Assembly: GCA_018433865.1 (NCBI GenBank)
Contig: JAHDQJ010000002.1
Span: 62,001-126,000, forward strand
Direction: 5' to 3'
Origin: Spirochaetales bacterium
GTDB taxonomy: Bacteria > Spirochaetota > Spirochaetia > Sphaerochaetales > Sphaerochaetaceae
DNA length: 64,000 nucleotides
Position 1 is the stretch's first letter; every line of letters starts with the position of its first letter. Position numbers and translations under genes: made by a program. Positions 59,913 to 64,000 of the stretch are shown piece after piece. The notes beneath the pieces were generated by a model. That model did not search any database, was not told where the DNA came from, and saw only the letters and a program-made list of their open reading frames with translations.

Positions 59913-60545
59913 TCACGCCACGTAATCGGCAAAGACCTGTATGACCATCGCGCCGACCGTGGCTCCGGGATCCTGTGCGGTACGGGACTTCTCCTGATAA
60001 TAGGCGGCCCTTCCATGCTGTGCGACCATATCCTTCGTAGCTTCGACCCCTGCGAACGCCGCATCCTTCGCCGCAGCCATCGCATCTTTCAACGAAGCAC
60101 CCGAGGAGGCCTGTTCAGCCAATACGCGGGCAGCGGGCTCCAAGGCATCGATGATCGTCTTCTCGCCGACCTTCGACTTGCCTCTCTCGGCAATGCCGTC
60201 AGTGAAGGCACGCCAGAAATCAGCCATATCGGCTGCATTGACGGTGTCCTTTCCTTTCAGGGCTTTGCCTGCACGCATGAAACCGGTAGCCATCAACGTT
60301 CCCATCGTAGAGGGAGCTGCCTTCGCCATCGTAATCCCTGCTTTCATCACCAGTGAACCGATCTCATCATCGGCATACTCGGCTGCGAATTCGCTTGCAG
60401 ATTTGAACACGGCAGCCATCGTGAGGCCGAGGTCGCCATCTCCCATCACGCTGTCCAACCCGATGAGGTATTCCTTCTGTGATTCGCTCATCGATTTCAA
60501 GGCCGAGAAGATGGCCTGAAAGTCCTTTTTCGACAAAGTTTCCAT
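59913..60545 (-). CDS. dhaL: Dihydroxyacetone kinase, nucleotide-binding subunit DhaL
   Basis: 210 residues, all-helical ADP/ATP-binding subunit. LDSVMGDGDLGLTMA carries the Asp residues that hold Mg-nucleotide; STMGTLMATGFMRAG and PGATVGAMVI follow. It transfers phosphate to the ketose held by DhaK. No DhaM (PTS) gene is in the window, so use of ATP or of a distant DhaM is open. 23 bp after dhaK; AAGGAG present. Confidence 0.92.
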   Translation of the reverse strand: METLSKKDFQAIFSALKSMSESQKEYLIGLDSVMGDGDLGLTMAAVFKSASEFAAEYADDEIGSLVMKAGITMAKAAPSTMGTLMATGFMRAGKALKGKDTVNAADMADFWRAFTDGIAERGKSKVGEKTIIDALEPAARVLAEQASSGASLKDAMAAAKDAAFAGVEATKDMVAQHGRAAYYQEKSRTAQDPGATVGAMVIQVFADYVA

Positions 60546-60568
60546 CGTTCGCTCCTTTGCGCCCTCTA

Positions 60569-61573
60569 TCAGAGCTGGACCTGTTCGAAGAACGGCGTAT
60601 TGGCGGGCATGGAGAGATAGGTCTTCAGCTCATCGTCTAGTTTCAGCAATGTGATCGAAGCTCCGGACATCTCCATCGAAGTCGCGAACTCACCCACATA
60701 GACATGGAATACCTTGATCCCGTGCTCCTTGAGCATCTCATCCACCTTCCGGTACATGATGTAGAGCTCTTCCTTCGGAGTGGCACCCAGTCCGTTGACC
60801 AGGACGGCGACTTCATCCCCCTTCACATAGGGCAGGTCCGCAAGGATCGCATCAAGCATCTGCTTCACGACCTCATCGGCACTTTTCAGCGGTCCGCGCT
60901 CGATACCGGGCTCGCCGTGGATACCCATACCGATCTCCATCTCGCCTTCGCCGATGGAGAAGGAAGGCTTGCCTACCTCGGGAACGATACATGGGGAGAG
61001 CGCGACACCCATGGTCCGGACATTGTCGCACGCCTTCATGGCGACGCGCTTCACCTCATCAAGATCCTTCATCGCCGCGGCACATGCGCCAGCCACCTTA
61101 TAGACGAAGAAAATGCCTGCGACTCCACGGCGCTTATGCTCTTCTCCCTTCTTCGATGAGGCGACATCCTCGCCGGCGACCACCTGCTCCACCCTGATAT
61201 CCTCCATGTCGGCCATCTCGGCAGCCATGTCGAAATTCATGATGTCGCCACCATAATTGCCATAGATATACAGGACTCCCGCGCCGGAGTCGATTGCCTT
61301 GGTCACCTCGAGCATCTGTTCAGCGCTCGGGGACTGGAAGACCCCGCCGACGGAACAACCATCGAGGATGCCATCCCCCACATAGCCGAGGAAGAGCGGA
61401 AGGTGGCCGCTTCCACCACCGGTAGCCAAGCCGACCTTCCCTTTCTTGACCTTAGCGGTCACGACACAACGGAGATCATCATTCACATACGTGAGCTTAT
61501 CGGGATGGGCTGCCATGATTCCCCGGATCATGTCATCGACAAATGTCTCTGGCTTGTTCAAGAACTTTTTCAT
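60569..61573 (-). CDS. dhaK: Dihydroxyacetone kinase, substrate-binding subunit DhaK
   Basis: 334 residues. It binds the ketose as a hemiaminal on a His: GMGIHGEPGIERGP contains it. GGGSGHLPLFLGYVGDGILDG and YGNYGGDIMNFDMA are the sugar/dimer motifs. Relatives act on dihydroxyacetone and on erythrulose-type C4 ketoses. AGGAGG upstream. Lies between sugar permeases and DhaL. Confidence 0.93.
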   Translation of the reverse strand: MKKFLNKPETFVDDMIRGIMAAHPDKLTYVNDDLRCVVTAKVKKGKVGLATGGGSGHLPLFLGYVGDGILDGCSVGGVFQSPSAEQMLEVTKAIDSGAGVLYIYGNYGGDIMNFDMAAEMADMEDIRVEQVVAGEDVASSKKGEEHKRRGVAGIFFVYKVAGACAAAMKDLDEVKRVAMKACDNVRTMGVALSPCIVPEVGKPSFSIGEGEMEIGMGIHGEPGIERGPLKSADEVVKQMLDAILADLPYVKGDEVAVLVNGLGATPKEELYIMYRKVDEMLKEHGIKVFHVYVGEFATSMEMSGASITLLKLDDELKTYLSMPANTPFFEQVQL

Positions 61574-61627
61574 ACGTCCTCCTGGTTTTCCTTTATTTTG
61601 ATTTTCTGTCGTTCTGCCATCACATGC

Positions 61628-62665
61628 TCAGGATGCCGTCGCGGCAACCTGTTCCTTCATCCGTTTCACCCGCTTGTAATCACCATACTGCTGTGCGATG
61701 AAGTTGATCGCCATGACGAGCAGGAGCGCGAACCCCCACATGAACTTCCTGAAGAACGGGCTGAAGGCCATGATGTTCAATCCGCTCTGGGTGACCTGAA
61801 GCGTGATGATCGCCATGAGCAGTCCGGGGATGTTCCCGAAACCGCCGTCCGGATCGGCACCACCGAGCACCACGACGAGGATCGCCTGGAGCAAATAGGC
61901 AGAACCGTAACCGGGGCGCATCGAGTTTGCGCGCGATATCATGATGATCGAAGCGACTCCCGCCAACAGCGCCGTGACGATGTAGGTCTTGATGATCACC
62001 TTGGAGTTGTCCACTCCGGAGTACCGCGATACCGTCGGGTTGGTTCCGAGCATGTACATGTTGAATCCCTGTTTTGTTCGATTGAGGAGCAGAGCAACTA
62101 AAACCGCACCTATAACGAAAAGGATGAAGGGAATCGGGATGCCGAGCACGACGCCGTTTCCGATCGTCATGAATGCGTCGGGAAATCCTCCGATGCTGTA
62201 CCCTTTCGTGATGACGGTCGCCAATCCGAGGAACAGGCCTTGCGTCCCCAAGGTTGCCAGGATTGGCGGAACGCCGACGAACGCTATCATCATGCCATTG
62301 AACAGACCGCAGAGCACCGCGATTCCGAGCACTGCGATGATTGAGAGGAATATCGCGGTTCCCGCGGGCATCCCCGCGGTATTCGCCGAATTCAGGATGA
62401 CCGCAGCAACAACTCCCGTGAAGTTCGCTGCCGCGACGACCGAGAGATCGATCCCGCCGGTGATCATCGCAAGCATCATCGCGAGTGCGAGGAACCCGAA
62501 CTCGGGGAACTGCGACGCCATGGACTGTATGTTGCTCCCCCTGAGGAAACTTGTGGGCAACAGGATCGTCATGATGATGATCGAAAGCAACATGATGATG
62601 AACAGGTATTTGTTTTTCGGTTCCTTGAACTTGTACTGTGTCAGTTTGGAAATATTCAGCTTCAT
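61628..62665 (-). CDS. Sugar ABC transporter permease (RbsC type), second
   Basis: 345 residues with eight to ten helices. GFLALAMMLAMITGGIDLSVVAA is the family's signature region; FNGMMIAFVGVPPILATLGTQG and VVLGGADPDGGFGNIPG follow. Inner-membrane channel subunit for a sugar or polyol. Start 62665 follows GAGG; the long open frame to 63130 is spurious, crossing the other permease gene. A stop of 11 bp separates it from the first permease. Confidence 0.93.
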   Translation of the reverse strand: MKLNISKLTQYKFKEPKNKYLFIIMLLSIIIMTILLPTSFLRGSNIQSMASQFPEFGFLALAMMLAMITGGIDLSVVAAANFTGVVAAVILNSANTAGMPAGTAIFLSIIAVLGIAVLCGLFNGMMIAFVGVPPILATLGTQGLFLGLATVITKGYSIGGFPDAFMTIGNGVVLGIPIPFILFVIGAVLVALLLNRTKQGFNMYMLGTNPTVSRYSGVDNSKVIIKTYIVTALLAGVASIIMISRANSMRPGYGSAYLLQAILVVVLGGADPDGGFGNIPGLLMAIITLQVTQSGLNIMAFSPFFRKFMWGFALLLVMAINFIAQQYGDYKRVKRMKEQVAATAS

Positions 62666-62676
62666 GGTTCTACCTC

Positions 62677-63693
62677 TTACTCCTCTTCCTTCACGATGAT
62701 CCGACGACCGCTGTCCTGGAACTTGGCCTGCAGGTAGGTGATGGACACACCGATGAGGAGGACCAGTCCGACGAAGAATTGCTGCCAATAGGAGGAGAGT
62801 CCGATCATGATCAGGTTCTTCTCGAGGATCGTGATGAGGATGACTCCGATCATCGTTCCGGTGATGGTTCCCGAGCCTCCGCTGATGCGAGCTCCTCCGA
62901 GGACTACCGCTGCGATGACGCTCAATTCGGTTCCGACCAGATAGTTCGGGTTGCTGTAGCGGATCAGAGACAGGTGCATGACTCCCATGATGCCTGCGAG
63001 CAGTCCCGCATACATGTAAACGAAGAACTGAATGCGCCGGGTGTTGAATCCTGCCCGCTTCGCAGCTTCCAGGTTTCCCCCGATCGCGAAGATTCCACGA
63101 CCGATCATGGTGAACTTCAGGATGAACCATGTGACCAGGATGATCACCACCAGGATGACGAAGAACACCGACAGTCCGAAAGTTGATCCGTCGGGCCTGG
63201 ACACGTTCAGCACGTTGAATGCACCGAAGTCCTTGATGCTTTGCGGAAGCCCTCCGACGTTCACGGCTTTCGTACCTACGAACTCAAGCATCGCACCATG
63301 ATACAGACTGCTCGTACCGAGCGTCACGATAAGGGTGGGAAGCTTGAAGAGTGAGACGAATACCGCGTTTATCGCTCCGAGAGTGACTCCCAGGAGCATC
63401 GAGATGGCAAATGCGAACCATATGTTGTCGAATCCCGTCGCGATCAGCACGTTCACCGAAATATACTGCCCGACGATCGCGATCGTCGTACAAGAGACAT
63501 CGACTCCACCCGAGATCAAGACGAGAAAGATGCCGATCGCAAGGATGGCGGTTCCCGAACTGCTCCTGAGCAAGTCGAAGAGATTCTCCAGTGTCAGGAA
63601 CGCCGGGTTGATGGCTGTGACGAAGGCGGAGAAGAGAATGACGATGAACAATACATATGTTTCGCTATGTCTGAACAGCTGTTTGATCTTCAT
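62677..63693 (-). CDS. Sugar ABC transporter permease (RbsC type), first
   Basis: 338 residues, paralogous in layout to the next permease: AILAIGIFLVLISGGVDVSCTT, FKLPTLIVTLGTSSLYHG and VVLGGARISGGSGTITG. Two different permeases suggest a heterodimeric channel, as in LsrC/LsrD. CAGGAG lies 7 nt before ATG 63693, which overlaps the ATPase stop by ATGA. No binding protein is seen in the window; it may lie beyond the right edge. Confidence 0.93.
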   Translation of the reverse strand: MKIKQLFRHSETYVLFIVILFSAFVTAINPAFLTLENLFDLLRSSSGTAILAIGIFLVLISGGVDVSCTTIAIVGQYISVNVLIATGFDNIWFAFAISMLLGVTLGAINAVFVSLFKLPTLIVTLGTSSLYHGAMLEFVGTKAVNVGGLPQSIKDFGAFNVLNVSRPDGSTFGLSVFFVILVVIILVTWFILKFTMIGRGIFAIGGNLEAAKRAGFNTRRIQFFVYMYAGLLAGIMGVMHLSLIRYSNPNYLVGTELSVIAAVVLGGARISGGSGTITGTMIGVILITILEKNLIMIGLSSYWQQFFVGLVLLIGVSITYLQAKFQDSGRRIIVKEEE

Positions 63694-64000
63694 GCATCGG
63701 CTCCTGTTTCAACTCGCTTGGCGATGACATCAAGGAGTTCATCCCTGCTGATGGTCGTCGAATCCTTGATCTCCCGGATGATCCGACCGCCTGACATGAC
63801 CAAGATCCTGTTGCAGTTGTCCAGGATCTCCTGGGCCTCATCCGAGATCATGATGATTCCCATGCCCTGGCGGGCAAGATCCCTGATGATCTCATGGATG
63901 GTATGCTTGGACCCGATGTCGATCCCGATCGTGGGTCCATCGAGAATGAAGATCTTCGGATCTGTGGCAAGCCACTTCGCGAGAACCACCCTCTGCTGGT
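63690..64000 (-). CDS. Sugar ABC transporter ATPase (RbsA type), C-terminal fragment
   Basis: Partial; about 103 codons, the N-terminal part outside the window. The visible segment starts QQRVVLAKWLATDPKIFILDGPT, i.e. the end of the signature and Walker B of the second ABC domain. Walker B reads LDGPT where most have LDEPT, so the catalytic Glu is Gly; in RbsA-like proteins the second site is often degenerate. The H-loop position has a Ser/Asp (IMISDEAQEI). Confidence 0.88.
   Translation of the reverse strand, partial: QQRVVLAKWLATDPKIFILDGPTIGIDIGSKHTIHEIIRDLARQGMGIIMISDEAQEILDNCNRILVMSGGRIIREIKDSTTISRDELLDVIAKRVETGADA

Noticed and set aside
62665-63130. N-terminal extension of the second RbsC-type permease
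   Set aside because: It runs through the first permease gene in another frame; a normal start with GAGG is present at 62665.
1-64000. CRISPR arrays, insertion sequences, prophage, tRNA or rRNA genes
   Set aside because: I looked for regularly spaced repeats, transposase or integrase motifs and tRNA-like cloverleaf sequences in all gaps and saw none; the gaps are all under about 200 bp.

Overview
The window is about 64 kb of dense bacterial chromosome, GC-rich by eye, with roughly 66 protein genes. Most are on the minus strand and many overlap by ATGA or similar. I see no tRNA, rRNA, CRISPR array, insertion sequence or prophage. No gap between genes exceeds about 200 bases. The best guess for the organism is a spirochaete, probably near Sphaerochaetaceae. 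The grounds are a TRAP binding protein whose signal peptide ends in the FAGG..E style common in that phylum, several small exported proteins ending in Phe (outer-membrane beta-barrel style), and an EF-P lysylation gene set. This assignment is inference, not proof.

Layout. 1-5.1 kb: partial MFS transporter; YtrA-type GntR/ABC operon with a small membrane protein; an E2-like acyltransferase lacking the catalytic His; DUF1576 membrane protein with a small partner. 5.1-10.2 kb: guaA, an ECF vitamin-type transporter (S, T, fused double ATPase) and a PlsC-type acyltransferase. 10.2-21.9 kb: a long minus-strand run of housekeeping genes: mnmE, mnmG, rsmG, uppP, ftsK, class IV aminotransferase, DEAD-box helicase, MsbA-like exporter. 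22-25.6 kb: epmA, efp, an AraC/GyrI regulator and epmB, i.e. beta-lysylation of EF-P. 25.8-33.8 kb: TRAP transporter with an SAF-domain dehydrogenase and a transaldolase-family enzyme, a divergent AraC regulator and an MFS carrier. 33.9-43.4 kb: a Pro/Glu/Val-rich anchored protein, coaE, polA, a PhnP-like hydrolase, three related small beta-barrel candidates, nadE. 43.5-50.5 kb: methyltransferase, Crp/Fnr regulator with Fnr-like cysteines, PadR/HAAS pair, DUF2202 protein, membrane proteins, cupin.

50.5-64 kb is the carbohydrate region. A minus-strand operon (Rpe-type epimerase, FGGY kinase, HIBADH-type dehydrogenase, KdsC-like phosphatase) faces a plus-strand operon (DeoR regulator, BtpA-family barrel, M29 aminopeptidase, second FGGY kinase). 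This converges on a third operon (sugar ABC ATPase, two RbsC-type permeases, DhaK, DhaL, AllA-like protein). The DeoR + epimerase + BtpA + aminopeptidase combination recalls the uncharacterised E. coli sgc locus, but with kinases and an ABC transporter in place of the PTS. Its substrate is unknown and it is my best candidate for an undescribed pathway.

The other notable signal is at the level of gene starts. Eight genes with no usable Shine-Dalgarno sequence (DUF1576, DEAD helicase, mnmE, epmA, epmB, crp/fnr, padR, C_GCAxxG protein) each have a -10 hexamer exactly 6-7 nt before the ATG, mostly with a fair -35 at 16-18 bp spacing. Leaderless mRNA is therefore predicted. Almost all the other genes have clear GGAGG-like sites.
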